The notes: generated from the sequence alone by a model not told the origin. A stretch of DNA of 64,000 nucleotides from Candidatus Nitrosopumilus limneticus (GCA_022117465.1 JAHCGZ010000001.1:248001-312000); one strand, 5' to 3'; shown: positions 53,907 through 63,634, numbered from the stretch's first letter. Made by a program: numbers and translations.

Positions 53907-54620
53907 TCATCCTTGACTAAATGTCTGTCTAAGACAATTCAGTACTGCTTTTGATGTGGAATTCATTGTAGGAGTAGAACCTTTTGCGGTAGTCCATGCA
54001 TCCTTTAATCCTGCTAATTCCAATAATCGTTTAACTTTTCCACCTGCAACAAGACCTAATCCACGAGGTCCAGGAATAATTTCAATAGTGACACTTCCAC
54101 CCTTTCCTTTTACTTTGAATGGAACAGAATGTTTTTGATCACATCTACATTCCCAACTACCACATCCCATTTTGATAGGACTAACATTTAGTAGAGCTTG
54201 ACTAGTAGCTTTTTCAATTGCAATTCTCATTTGTTTAGATTTACCTTGACCAATTCCCAAATAACCATTTTCATTTCCAGTTGCAACAATTGCTTTGAAT
54301 CGCGTTGATTGACCGTTTGTAGTCATTCTTTGAATTATACCAACATCCACAACTTCACTTTTTAAATCAGGTAATAATTTTTTAATAATTCCAGACTCTT
54401 GAATTCTTAATCCAGATTCTAAAATTTCTTCAATTGAAGTAATTTCTCCAGATGCAACTTTTTGTCCCAAAATAGTTTTTGGTACCCAAACTTCTTCTTC
54501 AGGTTCTCTACGAGCTCTTTTAGGACGTTCAGATGTTGCTCCAGCCGGACCTCTTCCATAAACTGGTGGACCCCTACTTCTTCCGCCTTGTCCGGGTTTA
54601 GATTGTGTTGATTGACTCAT
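53907..54620 (-). CDS. rps5: Ribosomal protein uS5
   Basis: 237 residues: a Gly/Arg-rich N-terminus (GQGGRSRGPPVYGRGPAG), then VVDVGIIQRMTTNGQSTRFKAIVATGNENGYLGIG and KGKGGSVTIEIIPGPRGLGLVAGG. uS5 lies at the mRNA entry and affects decoding fidelity. It is the central gene of the block. Confidence 0.96.
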   Translation of the reverse strand: MSQSTQSKPGQGGRSRGPPVYGRGPAGATSERPKRARREPEEEVWVPKTILGQKVASGEITSIEEILESGLRIQESGIIKKLLPDLKSEVVDVGIIQRMTTNGQSTRFKAIVATGNENGYLGIGQGKSKQMRIAIEKATSQALLNVSPIKMGCGSWECRCDQKHSVPFKVKGKGGSVTIEIIPGPRGLGLVAGGKVKRLLELAGLKDAWTTAKGSTPTMNSTSKAVLNCLRQTFSQG

Positions 54621-54622
54621 TT

Positions 54623-55105
54623 CTATTTGACCTCACTATCGATAGTTGATTTAATTTTAGAAATTTCATTTTTAACTTTAAGATGTTCACCATTGATTCT
54701 TTCTTCAGCAGGAAATGATTCAGAATCAGCTGGAACTGTAAGACCGGCATCAATTGCTCCTTTCAAAGCTGCTGCCATTCTTTGAGTATATCGTCTAGTA
54801 CCAGTATACAAAATTGCATTTTTTGCACCTTTACCTAATGCCTTCTTACCTGCCAAATAACCTGTAAGATATGCAGCAGATATACTCTTTCGAGAACCTT
54901 TCCATCCTTTTTCAAGTAAGTATCTAGAATGGGCCGATGCAATAACAGTGTCACCAGTCATTCCAGGTTTAAGAACTTGAACTTGTGTATTCTCATTTGA
55001 AATATTTACAGTAATGAAATCATGCTTACCAAGTAACATGGTACCACGTTTACGATAATTTGTCTTTTCTTCTCTAAGTCTTCTCAATATTTTTGAATAA
55101 GCCAT
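54623..55105 (-). CDS. rpl18: Ribosomal protein uL18
   Basis: 160 residues: RRLREEKTNYRKRGTMLLGKHDFITVNIS, KSISAAYLTGYLAGKKALGKGAKNAILYTG. It binds 5S rRNA in the central protuberance. It is the first gene of the uL18-uS5-uL30-uL15-secY-adkA-DUF106-cmk-cbf5 cluster, and 36 bases after argF. Confidence 0.96.
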   Translation of the reverse strand: MAYSKILRRLREEKTNYRKRGTMLLGKHDFITVNISNENTQVQVLKPGMTGDTVIASAHSRYLLEKGWKGSRKSISAAYLTGYLAGKKALGKGAKNAILYTGTRRYTQRMAAALKGAIDAGLTVPADSESFPAEERINGEHLKVKNEISKIKSTIDSEVK

Positions 55106-55141
55106 CTACAGGATCTGACTTTGAAACTGCTATTATATACG

Positions 55142-56056
55142 TTAAGCGTGAAGTAATGCTAAAAGTAATGCTTTCTGAGAATGGAGTCTATTTTCTGCCT
55201 CATCCCAAACTACAGATTGTGGTCCGTCAATTACAGATGAAGTAACTTCTTGTTCGCGTTTTGCAGGAAGACAATGTAAAAAGATAGCATTTTTCTTTGC
55301 AAGACTCATTATTTTATCATTAACTTGATATTTTGGAAGGAAATTCTTGATTTTATTACTGTCTTTGTTATGAATTGAAGTATATGTATCAGTTACAACA
55401 ACATCAGCATTTTTAGCAGCTTTTAGAGGATCAGTAGTTAATTCGATATCAGTTACATTTTGAGAAATTTTAACAGTGGATTTGTCAGGTTCAAATCCTT
55501 TTGGAGTTGCAATAGTCATTGTGACACCAGATAAAGCAGCACCAAAAATCATGGAATTACAAACATTATTTCCATCTCCAATCCATGCAATTTTTAATCC
55601 TTTGAGAGTTTTTTTCTTTTCTTTAATTGTCATAAAATCTGCTAAAATTTGACAAGGATGAAATGAATCAGATAATCCATTAATTACAGGAACGCTTGCA
55701 TGTTTAGATAATTTATCAAGTATGGAATGATCATAAACACGAGCCATTATACAATCAGTATATTGTGAAAGAGTTTTTGCAGTATCTTCAATAGATTCAC
55801 CACGAGATAATTGTGTATTATTTGAAGATAAATTAATTGCATGGCCTCCTAATTGATACATTGCGGTTTCAAAACTTACACGAGTTCTAGTTGAAGGTTT
55901 TTCAAAAATCATGGTTAGTGTTTTATTTTTTAATAACGGCTTGTTTGAACCCATTTTCGATTGTTTTTTTAATTTAATTGAATAATCGATTAATCCCAAA
56001 AATTCTTTTGAAGTTAATTCCGATAAAGTAAGTATATGTTTTGTTTTAATTTTCAT
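55142..56056 (-). CDS. argF: Ornithine carbamoyltransferase ArgF
   Basis: 304 residues; converts ornithine and carbamoyl phosphate to citrulline in arginine synthesis. The carbamoyl phosphate site is FEKPSTRTRVSFETAMYQLGGHAI, then LSRGESIEDTAKTLSQY, and the ornithine site HCLPAKREQEVTSSVIDGP distinguishes it from aspartate carbamoyltransferase. It overlaps ftsY by four bases and probably shares its transcript. Confidence 0.95.
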   Translation of the reverse strand: MKIKTKHILTLSELTSKEFLGLIDYSIKLKKQSKMGSNKPLLKNKTLTMIFEKPSTRTRVSFETAMYQLGGHAINLSSNNTQLSRGESIEDTAKTLSQYTDCIMARVYDHSILDKLSKHASVPVINGLSDSFHPCQILADFMTIKEKKKTLKGLKIAWIGDGNNVCNSMIFGAALSGVTMTIATPKGFEPDKSTVKISQNVTDIELTTDPLKAAKNADVVVTDTYTSIHNKDSNKIKNFLPKYQVNDKIMSLAKKNAIFLHCLPAKREQEVTSSVIDGPQSVVWDEAENRLHSQKALLLALLHA

Positions 56057-57498
56057 TTTTTTAACCTTCCAAATAATCCCCGTTTCTTTTTAGATTTTTC
56101 TTCTTTATCTTGTTTATGTATCTCCTCTTTATCAGATAACGTTACTTTTGATTCTCCAGGTTTGGGTTTACCATCGTTAATCCATTGACGAATTTTTTTA
56201 GCTAATTTGATAGCCTCGGTATCAGATTCGGGTGCAGGTATATCAAATAAATCAGAATATTTTGCAATTTCTTTATCCTGAATTCCATAGAATGGATCAT
56301 CAGAAATTATTTCAGGTTCTGTTGTTAGTTCAGGTTCTGTTGTTGGTTCAGGTTCTGTTGTTGGTTCAGGTTCTGTTGTTGGTTCAGGTTCTGTTGTTGG
56401 TTCAGGTTCTGTTGTTGGTTCAGGTTCTGTTGTTAGTTCAGGTTCTGTTGTTAGTTCAGGTTCTGTTGTTAGTTCAGGTTCTGTTGTTAGTTCAGGTTCT
56501 GTTGTTGGTTCAGGTTCTGTTGTTGGTTCAGGTTCTGTTGTTAAAGATTCTTCCAATACAGATACATCATTTTTTTCTATTGTAACATCATTTAATGAAC
56601 CAAATACATTTTCCAAAAATGTATTCTTATCAAAAGATTTTAAATCAGAATATTCTTGTCCAGTACCCAAGTAAAGAATTGGAGTAGATGTCACTTTTAC
56701 AATAGATAATGCAGCCCCGCCTTTTGCATCAGCATCACTTTTAGTCAAAATAGAACCATGAAACTTAACGTATTTATGAAATTCACGGGCTTGATTTACA
56801 GTATCATTACCAGCTAAGGAGTCACCAACAAAAATAGTCATGTCAGGATTTACAACTTTAATGATTTTCTGAATTTGTTCCATTAAATTTTTACTTGTTT
56901 GCATTCTACCTGCAGTATCAATCAATACACAATCTGATTTGTGAGACTTTGCATATAGTACTGCATCTCTAGCAACAGCTGCAGGATCAGATTCATAATT
57001 TTGTGCAACAAGTTTTAGATTAAGACGATTAGCATGTTCTCGTAATTGTTCTATAGCACCAGCCCTAAAAGTATCAGCAGCGGCAATTACAACTGAATAT
57101 TTTTTTTCTTGAAGTAAAGATGCAAATTTTGCTAAAGATGTAGTTTTTCCAGTACCATTAATTCCTACAAACACAATCAGAAAAGGTTCATTATGTTTCT
57201 TTTTTTCATTAATTTTTTCAAAAATATCAATATCTCCAACATTATCAAATAAACTAGAAATACTAGAAATTAAATTATCCTTAACAAATTTTTCAATTTC
57301 ATTTTTATTAACTTTGGCACCAATTAATTTTTCTTTTAAATTAGATTTGATAGAATCTATAACTTCACCAGCTACATCAGATTCTAAAAGAGAAATTTCA
57401 AGTTCAAAGAGTATATCTTCAATATCTTTTTCATTAAGTTCTTTTTCTCCAAGACTTTGTGCTACATTGGAAAACGCCTTACGAAGACTATCAAACAT
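56053..57498 (-). CDS. ftsY: SRP receptor FtsY with C-terminal acidic repeats
   Basis: 481 residues. The NG domain fills residues 1 to about 310: N domain (DIEDILFELEISLLESDVAGEVI), G1 GINGTGKTTSLAKFA, G2/G3 DTFRAGAIEQLREHA and VLIDTAGRMQTSKNLME, and GSILTKSDADAKGGAAL. FtsY usually carries its acidic region before the NG domain; here it is behind it: thirteen TTEPE(P/L/I) units (residues 320-397), then an acidic linker, then a basic end (KSKKKRGLFGRLKK) that could touch membrane lipid. It targets ribosomes to SecY. pfdA lies three bases upstream; argF follows. Confidence 0.93.
   Translation of the reverse strand: MFDSLRKAFSNVAQSLGEKELNEKDIEDILFELEISLLESDVAGEVIDSIKSNLKEKLIGAKVNKNEIEKFVKDNLISSISSLFDNVGDIDIFEKINEKKKHNEPFLIVFVGINGTGKTTSLAKFASLLQEKKYSVVIAAADTFRAGAIEQLREHANRLNLKLVAQNYESDPAAVARDAVLYAKSHKSDCVLIDTAGRMQTSKNLMEQIQKIIKVVNPDMTIFVGDSLAGNDTVNQAREFHKYVKFHGSILTKSDADAKGGAALSIVKVTSTPILYLGTGQEYSDLKSFDKNTFLENVFGSLNDVTIEKNDVSVLEESLTTEPEPTTEPEPTTEPELTTEPELTTEPELTTEPELTTEPEPTTEPEPTTEPEPTTEPEPTTEPEPTTEPELTTEPEIISDDPFYGIQDKEIAKYSDLFDIPAPESDTEAIKLAKKIRQWINDGKPKPGESKVTLSDKEEIHKQDKEEKSKKKRGLFGRLKK
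56308..56541 (-). repeat. Thirteen tandem 18-bp coding repeats in ftsY
   Basis: 234 bases, exactly 13 units of 18 bp, encoding TTEPEP, TTEPEL and one TTEPEI. Most units are identical, with one variable position (TGG or TAG on the plus strand) that sorts the copies into runs of Pro and Leu forms. Slippage or unequal crossover could change the copy number without breaking the frame. Confidence 0.9.
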
Positions 57499-57501
57499 TA
57501 T

Positions 57502-57927
57502 CTATCCCAATTCTGGTGATTGTTGAAATTGCATTAATTGATTCATCTGTTCCCTTCCTTGTTCTAATCTATTTGCAGCATCATGTTTTTTCGCAGCAGT
57601 GTCTTGTAAAGCAATTTCAATTTCCTTGATTCTAGCTTCAAAATAGTTAATTGCTGCAGGAAAATCTTTTTCTACTGCAACGCCTGCACCGATATTTACA
57701 ACAATTTTGTTATTTGATGAGATTTTTGTTGGAATATATGCTCCCATCCCAAGAGGAACCAGAGCATCAGAATCAGATTGATTGCCAAGGGATTTAATGG
57801 ATTCAATTGCAGCAATTGCTTCTCTGAAAATACTTAGAAAAGTTCCTTCCCTTTGAGATAAATCAGAAAAATATGTTTCAAGCATTTGCATTTGTTGCAT
57901 TAGTTGTTCAACCTGTTGTTCACTCAT
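57502..57927 (-). CDS. pfdA: Prefoldin subunit alpha
   Basis: 141 residues: N-terminal coil (QVEQLMQQMQMLETYFSDLSQ), the double hairpin core (DALVPLGMGAYIPTKISSNNKIVVNIGAGVAVEKD) and C-terminal coil. It pairs with the beta subunit at 29088. A TATA box TTTATAAG (57951-57958) is about 27 bases before the ATG, so the transcript pfdA-ftsY-argF is probably leaderless at its start. Confidence 0.94.
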   Translation of the reverse strand: MSEQQVEQLMQQMQMLETYFSDLSQREGTFLSIFREAIAAIESIKSLGNQSDSDALVPLGMGAYIPTKISSNNKIVVNIGAGVAVEKDFPAAINYFEARIKEIEIALQDTAAKKHDAANRLEQGREQMNQLMQFQQSPELG

Positions 57928-58016
57928 TTACAATGAATTATGTTTAGACGCTTATAAATTAATTCACGACATTATTTTATAAAATTAAAAATAAATAAAA
58001 AAATAAAGATTTAACT

Positions 58017-58637
58017 TTATTTTGTTTTAGAGAATCTATCTTCTACTTCATCCCAATTTACTACATTCCACCATGCTGCAATATAGTCTGGTCTTTTGTT
58101 TTGATAGTTTAGATAGTATGCATGTTCCCAAACATCACAACCCAATAATGGTACTAATCCTTCAGTTCTTGGACTAGTTTGGTTTGGCATTGATTTGTAT
58201 TCAACTTTTGATGTTGAAGGATTGTATACTAACCATCCCCAACCACTACCTTGAATTACAGTAGTAGTAGATGTAAATTTCTCCTTAAAGTCAGCAAAGC
58301 TTCCAAATGAATGATTGATTGCATCAGCAATTGATCCATTAGGTTCTCCACCGCCATTTTGTTTCATGCTATTCCAAAATAACCTGTGGTTATCATAACC
58401 ACCACCATTGAAATTAACTGCCCCTCTTTGTGCTTCTGGTACTGAATTAATATCAGATAAGATATTCAGAATATCTTTTTCTTGAATATTATTCGGACAT
58501 GCTTCAAGAGCAGCATTCAATTTGTCAGTATATGCTTGATGATGTTTTGTATGATGAATCTCCATTGTTTTTGCATCAATGTGAGGTTCTAATGCATCAT
58601 ATGCATACGGCATTTTAGGAAGTGTGTATTTTCCCAT
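58017..58637 (-). CDS. sodA: Superoxide dismutase [Fe/Mn]
   Basis: About 206 residues from the ATG at 58637 (MGKYTLPKMPYAYDAL), the family N-terminus; a TTG at 58661 would add eight residues. Metal ligands lie in EIHHTKHHQAY, FNGGGYDNHRLFW, and CDVWEHAYYLNYQN. WGWLVYNPSTSKVEY is also standard. It converts superoxide to peroxide and oxygen. It faces the subtilase gene across about 60 bases. Confidence 0.95.
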   Translation of the reverse strand: MGKYTLPKMPYAYDALEPHIDAKTMEIHHTKHHQAYTDKLNAALEACPNNIQEKDILNILSDINSVPEAQRGAVNFNGGGYDNHRLFWNSMKQNGGGEPNGSIADAINHSFGSFADFKEKFTSTTTVIQGSGWGWLVYNPSTSKVEYKSMPNQTSPRTEGLVPLLGCDVWEHAYYLNYQNKRPDYIAAWWNVVNWDEVEDRFSKTK

Positions 58638-58694
58638 TAAATAATTTAGATTTTTATTCAATTTATTGCTTTAGTAAGCAATTCATTTTTACTT

Positions 58695-60743
58695 GTGAAA
58701 AGAACTAAAAAATTCATGAAATTGTTAGTAATTTTTTCAATATTGCTAATTTTTACATCAAGTTTGATTGTATTACAATTAATCGAATCTGAAAATAAAA
58801 TTACAACATACATTGAAAATAGCCTTCCATATATTGGAACAGAAATTCCAAGGATGGAAGGAATGGATGGAACTGGAATTAAAATAGCTGTAATCGATAC
58901 TGGAGTAGATTTTAATCATCCAGATTTATTTGGTTGGGGTCCAGATGGAAAAGTAATTGGTGGATATAATTTCATACAACCAACTCAACTACCTATGGAT
59001 ACCAATGGACATGGAACCAAAGTTGCAGGAATAATTGCAGCAGATGGAAACGTATTAGGGGTTGCACCCAAAGCAAAAATTCTAGCATACAAAGTATCAG
59101 AGGATGGTGAAGGTGTTTCATCAGAATTAATTTCAGGAGCAATCCAAAAAGCAATTGAAGATAAAGCTGATATCATTAATATCAGCTTAGGAGTAAATAG
59201 AACAAATTCAAAAATAGATAATGCAGTTAATCATGCTTTAGATAATGGAATTTTTGTTGTAACAGCTGCAGGAAACGATGGACCAGGGTTAGAAACAATT
59301 GGAAGTCCGGGAAAAAATTTCAAATCAATCACAGTTGGTGCAACTTATAATAATTTGACTTCAAGTTTAATTGCTACATTAGAAATTGATGAAAAACAAT
59401 ATACAGTAATTCCAATGGTAGGTTCATCAAAAACAGATAAACCAATTACAGGAAAAATAATAGCCGGAGATTTTGGTAAAAATAGTGACTTAGAAAATCT
59501 CGATGTTAAAGATTCAATTCTAATTGTTGAAAGAGGAAGTGATGTTGAAGGAGAATTATTATTTTTTTCAATTAAAGAAATGAATGCTGCAAAAGCAGGT
59601 GCAAAAGCACTAATTGTTTACAATAATGTACCAGGTATTTTTTTGGGAGAATTAATTCATGAATTTTCAGAACCAGGATATTTACCACAAATTCCCGTAG
59701 TTTCGATAGATAGAGAGGAAGGACTAGAAATTATTGAATCAATTGAAAAAAGAAATTCAGCAATAATTAATTTATTTTTTAATCCAGATTTTGTAGCACA
59801 TTTTAGTTCAAGAGGACCAGTTTCGCCATTTTATATAAAACCAGATATTGTGGCACCAGGAGCATACATCAACACCACACAAATTAATTCTAGCTACAAT
59901 TTGACAAGCGGAACAAGTTTTGCTGCACCACATGTTAGTGGAGCAGCAGCATTACTGATGCAAAAAAATCCAGAATTACAAAATCATGAGATAAAATCAT
60001 TACTAGTAACCACGGTTCAACCAGTTTCTAATGCCTATGGACAAAAATTTTCTATACATGATTCAGGATCAGGAAGATTAGATATAGCCAGTGCATATAA
60101 TGCAAAATTAATTATCAATCCAATAAATTTTGTCATTAATTTATCACCAGATCAACTCTTAATAGAAAAACAATTAGAAATAAAATTAATTGAAGGAACA
60201 CTAAAAAATATGGATGTCATATTTGAAGGACCAGAATTTATAGAATTTTCACATGACATTAAAAATGGAAATCTGCAAATTTTATTTAAAGTAATTGAAG
60301 AAAAATATGGAGAACATGAAGGGAAAATATTAATCAATCATGAAAAAATAAGATATACAATTCCAGTTATTATACACTATACAGAAGGTTCAGTTTCAGT
60401 ATTTCAAGAAAATAAAAAACTATTTTTTGAAATAAATCATCCAGAAAAATGGAGTTTTGCAAAAATTATAATCATAAATAGTTTAAATGGAAATACAGAT
60501 ACAATCACAGCCACACCAGATAAAATACCAACATTAGAAATTTATGAAAATGGTGAGTATTGGATTGATGTCAAAATCAAAGTTGAAAATAATACATCAA
60601 ATGTATTCAATACAATTAAAATTACTTCACTTTCAGACAAAATAGAGAAAATTGAATTAATTGATATTCCAGAAAAACAAATTATATTGATTATTTCAAT
60701 ATTAATTATTGCTATAATTATTGGATTGTTAATTAGAAGATAA
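58695..60743 (+). CDS. Membrane-anchored subtilisin-like serine protease (S8)
   Basis: 682 residues with an N-terminal signal or anchor (MKLLVIFSILLIFTSSLIVL) and a C-terminal helix (IILIISILIIAIIIGLLIRR). The catalytic triad is in place: Asp in IAVIDTGVDFNHPDL, His in NGHGTKVAGIIA, Ser in GTSFAAPHVSGAAALLM. A PA-like insertion (about residues 230-350) sits inside the catalytic domain, between His and Ser. It is likely anchored with the protease domain outside. GTG start at 58695. The function (surface protein turnover or peptide supply) is inference. Confidence 0.92.
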   Translation: MKRTKKFMKLLVIFSILLIFTSSLIVLQLIESENKITTYIENSLPYIGTEIPRMEGMDGTGIKIAVIDTGVDFNHPDLFGWGPDGKVIGGYNFIQPTQLPMDTNGHGTKVAGIIAADGNVLGVAPKAKILAYKVSEDGEGVSSELISGAIQKAIEDKADIINISLGVNRTNSKIDNAVNHALDNGIFVVTAAGNDGPGLETIGSPGKNFKSITVGATYNNLTSSLIATLEIDEKQYTVIPMVGSSKTDKPITGKIIAGDFGKNSDLENLDVKDSILIVERGSDVEGELLFFSIKEMNAAKAGAKALIVYNNVPGIFLGELIHEFSEPGYLPQIPVVSIDREEGLEIIESIEKRNSAIINLFFNPDFVAHFSSRGPVSPFYIKPDIVAPGAYINTTQINSSYNLTSGTSFAAPHVSGAAALLMQKNPELQNHEIKSLLVTTVQPVSNAYGQKFSIHDSGSGRLDIASAYNAKLIINPINFVINLSPDQLLIEKQLEIKLIEGTLKNMDVIFEGPEFIEFSHDIKNGNLQILFKVIEEKYGEHEGKILINHEKIRYTIPVIIHYTEGSVSVFQENKKLFFEINHPEKWSFAKIIIINSLNGNTDTITATPDKIPTLEIYENGEYWIDVKIKVENNTSNVFNTIKITSLSDKIEKIELIDIPEKQIILIISILIIAIIIGLLIRR

Positions 60744-60744
60744 T

Positions 60745-62349
60745 TTATGTAGAATATTTTGGACCTGCTGTAATAATGTCTTGTGAAACATTTTCAAATT
60801 TCTTGAAGTTCTCAACAAACATTTGAGCTAATTTTTTTGCTGAAAGTTCGTAGGAATCTTTGTCAATCCAAGTATTTTTAGGATCTAAAATTTCAGAGGG
60901 CACGCCTTCAACTTCTGTTGGAATATCAAGATTAAACAAGTCATCATGACGATACTTTACAATATCAAGTGCACCAGAAATTGCTGCAGTAACCATTGCA
61001 CGACTATATTTGATCTTTATTCTCTTACCAACTCCATATGGACCACCAGACCATCCAGTATTTACAAGATAAACGATAGTATTATGCTGATTAATTTTTT
61101 CACCAAGTAGTTTTGCATAAATTGAAGCTGGTCTAGGCATGAATGGGGCTCCAAAGCACTGAGAAAAAACAGATTTTGGCTCTTTAATTCCTCTTTCAGT
61201 TCCTGCTAATTTACTTGTATACCCTGACATGAAATGATACATCGCTCCTTCTTTTGTCAATCTAGAAATTGGAGGTAAAACTCCTAATGCGTCAGCAGTT
61301 AAAAATACGATAACACGTGGATTTCCACCAACACTTGGGATTACTGCACCTGGAATAAAATCTAAAGGATATCCAACACGAGTATTTTCAGTAAATGAGT
61401 TATCATCATAATCTGGAACATTATCATTTAAAACAACATTTTCTAAAAGGGCACCAGGTTTAATTGCATTCCAAATTTCAGGTTCTGCCTCTTGACTTAG
61501 GTTAATACATTTTGCATAACATCCACCTTCAAAATTAAATGTTCCATTATCAGACCATCCGTGTTCATCATCACCAATTAATTTTCTAGTATGATCTGCA
61601 GAAAGAGTTGTTTTACCAGTTCCAGATAATCCAAAGAATAATGCGGTATCTCCTTTTTCACCTATGTTTGCAGAACAATGCATTGGGAAAATATTACGGT
61701 CAGGTAATAAATAATTCATTACGCCAAACATGCATTTTTTCATTTCGCCAGCATATTCAGTTCCACCAATCAAAACAACTTTTCTAGTCAAGTCAATTAA
61801 AATAAAAACATCAGTTCTAGTTCCATCAATTTTAGGATCTGAGAAAAAATCATTTATACATAAAATAGTAAATTCAGGTTCATGTTTTTGCAGTTCCTCA
61901 TCAGTGGGTCGAATAAACAAATTACTCGAAAACATGCTTTGCCAAACATGATCATTGATTACTCTAATTGGTAAACGAGTTTCAGGATCAGCACCTACAA
62001 AACCATCAAAAATAAAAAGTTCTTTGTTATTAACAAAATTTTTCATCTTTTCAAAAAGTTTGTCAAATTTACTACTTGAAAATTGGTGATTAATTTTACC
62101 CCAATCAATAGTATCGTGAGTTTTATCATCATATACAATAAATCGATCATCAGGTGATCGGCCAGTATATTTTCCAGTATTGACAGAAAGTGAACCTGTA
62201 GAGTTTACAACACCCTCTTTTCTATCAACAGAAATAGCCACCATTTCATCAGTAGATAAATTTCTATGAACTTTAGACGGATTGATGCCAAAAGAGGTTA
62301 ATTGTCCTAAAAATTGTTCTGTTCTATATTTACCAAGTAATTCTGTCAA
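60745..62349 (-). CDS. pckA: Phosphoenolpyruvate carboxykinase (ATP)
   Basis: 534 residues, converting oxaloacetate and ATP to PEP, CO2 and ADP. Motifs: VNTGKYTGRSPDDRFIV, the LFFGLSGTGKTTLS P-loop, DDEHGWSDNGTFNFEGGCYAK and FIPGAVIPSVGGNPRVIVFLTADALGVLPP. It links the TCA intermediates with gluconeogenesis; ATP rather than GTP type. The TTG start at 62349 has an AGGAG Shine-Dalgarno run ten bases ahead (62359-62363), unlike the leaderless genes around it. Confidence 0.95.
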   Translation of the reverse strand: MTELLGKYRTEQFLGQLTSFGINPSKVHRNLSTDEMVAISVDRKEGVVNSTGSLSVNTGKYTGRSPDDRFIVYDDKTHDTIDWGKINHQFSSSKFDKLFEKMKNFVNNKELFIFDGFVGADPETRLPIRVINDHVWQSMFSSNLFIRPTDEELQKHEPEFTILCINDFFSDPKIDGTRTDVFILIDLTRKVVLIGGTEYAGEMKKCMFGVMNYLLPDRNIFPMHCSANIGEKGDTALFFGLSGTGKTTLSADHTRKLIGDDEHGWSDNGTFNFEGGCYAKCINLSQEAEPEIWNAIKPGALLENVVLNDNVPDYDDNSFTENTRVGYPLDFIPGAVIPSVGGNPRVIVFLTADALGVLPPISRLTKEGAMYHFMSGYTSKLAGTERGIKEPKSVFSQCFGAPFMPRPASIYAKLLGEKINQHNTIVYLVNTGWSGGPYGVGKRIKIKYSRAMVTAAISGALDIVKYRHDDLFNLDIPTEVEGVPSEILDPKNTWIDKDSYELSAKKLAQMFVENFKKFENVSQDIITAGPKYST

Positions 62350-62494
62350 TATTTTGAGCTCCTATCATGTTTTTGTGCTGATACAAGGTTCATGAGATAT
62401 TTAGATCCGCTCTGATTTTCCTTATTATCTCTTTTCCATCTAAAAATTTTTTAGCCGAGGAACGTATTTATTCCAAAATTCAAAACTTAGTTCC

Positions 62495-62899
62495 ATGCCA
62501 ATCAATAAGGAATTAATCGAAAAGAGACAGGAAGTTAAAGCAAATAATCCTGATTTTGTAAGACCAGAAAGTTGGCGTTATGTTAGACTTCAAACTAATT
62601 GGAGAAAACCAAAAGGTATTGATCACCATCAAAGAAAACAAAAAAGTAGAGGTAGACCAGCACTGGTTAAAGTTGGATATGGTGGACCAAAAGTTGCAAA
62701 AGGATTACACCCTTCAGGATTTACAGATAATTTAGTTTTCAATATTTCAGATTTAGAAAAATTAGACCCAAAGAAAGATGGTGTTAGATTAGGACATAGT
62801 GTTGGCAATAGAAAAAGAAAAGAAATTGTTGTTAAAGCAGTTGAAAATAAATTTAAAATATTTAATGCAAGAGTGAGTGTAATTGCCAATAAATCTTAA
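62495..62899 (+). CDS. rpl32e: Ribosomal protein eL32
   Basis: 134 residues: FVRPESWRYVRLQTNWRKPKGIDHHQRKQKSRGRPALVKVGYGGPK is characteristic. It begins the eL32-eL19 pair; a TATTTATT run near 62466-62473 is about 26 bases ahead of the ATG. Confidence 0.96.
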   Translation: MPINKELIEKRQEVKANNPDFVRPESWRYVRLQTNWRKPKGIDHHQRKQKSRGRPALVKVGYGGPKVAKGLHPSGFTDNLVFNISDLEKLDPKKDGVRLGHSVGNRKRKEIVVKAVENKFKIFNARVSVIANKS

Positions 62900-63338
62900 A
62901 GCTAAAAAAAGACTCGCTTCTAGAGTTACAGGTGTTGGAATTCACAGAATAAAATTTGATACTGACCACTTGGATGACATAGCAGATGCAATTACTAGAG
63001 AAAACATTCGTAGTTTAATCACTGCAAATACAATTAAAATAAAACCTTTCACAGGAACATCAAGAGGAAGAGCACAACACAAATTAGATCAAAGAAAGAA
63101 AAGAGGTACAACTCAAGGTTCCAAACAGGGTACTAAAGGTGCAAGAGTAGGTAAAAAAGAAGTTTATGTTGCAAAAGTTCGTTCATTAAGAAAATTATTG
63201 AAAATTGCTAAAGATAGAAAAGATTTGACTAATCCAGAATTTTGGACACTATACAAAAAGGTAGGCGGAAATACAGTCAGAAATAAAGCTCACTTAAGAA
63301 CTTTAATGGATGAAATTAAAACTAAAAGAAACGATTAG
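62883..63338 (+). CDS. rpl19e: Ribosomal protein eL19
   Basis: 151 residues from the TTG at 62883, beginning PINLKAKKRLASRVTGVGIHRIKFD. The long basic helix KLDQRKKRGTTQGSKQGTKGAR is typical. It overlaps eL32 by 17 bases, and its stop overlaps the convergent methyltransferase gene by four bases. Confidence 0.95.
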   Translation: MPINLKAKKRLASRVTGVGIHRIKFDTDHLDDIADAITRENIRSLITANTIKIKPFTGTSRGRAQHKLDQRKKRGTTQGSKQGTKGARVGKKEVYVAKVRSLRKLLKIAKDRKDLTNPEFWTLYKKVGGNTVRNKAHLRTLMDEIKTKRND

Positions 63339-63634
63339 AATCTAAATAATTTTTTATCAAAACTTTCAATTTTATCATTAGTAATTTTAATACCCTCATC
63401 AACAAGCATTTTCATTTTGACATGTTTACCATAAGCATATCCACCAATTTTACCAGTAGACATTACAACACGGTGACAAGGAACTAAAACAGGATAAGGA
63501 TTATTCTTCATTATTTTTCCAATTATTCTTTGACCATTCTTTAGACCAACAGCTTTTGCTAAATCACCATAAGTAGTAATCTGACCTTTTGGAACATTCA
63601 GTAATTTTTTGTAAACTTTCTGTTCAAGATTCAT
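63335..63634 (-). CDS. ogt: Short O6-alkylguanine-DNA alkyltransferase-like protein
   Basis: 99 residues, only the C-terminal DNA-binding and catalytic domain of MGMT. It has VPKGQITTYGDLAKAVGLKNGQR with the recognition helix and the reactive cysteine in LVPCHRVVMSTGKIGGYAYG. The lack of the N-terminal domain is seen in the alkyltransferase-like (ATL) and short MGMT group, but here the PCHR cysteine is kept, so repair by alkyl transfer remains possible. It overlaps dtdA by four bases. Confidence 0.9.
   Translation of the reverse strand: MNLEQKVYKKLLNVPKGQITTYGDLAKAVGLKNGQRIIGKIMKNNPYPVLVPCHRVVMSTGKIGGYAYGKHVKMKMLVDEGIKITNDKIESFDKKLFRF

Noticed and set aside
56308-56541. Regular repeats that could suggest a CRISPR array
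   Set aside because: The units are 18 bp, directly adjacent, with no spacers, and they keep the ftsY frame.
56232-56585. Open frame on the plus strand with many LLLVQV repeats
   Set aside because: It is the reverse-strand shadow of the ftsY TTEPE repeat array; it has no start region or codon pattern of its own.
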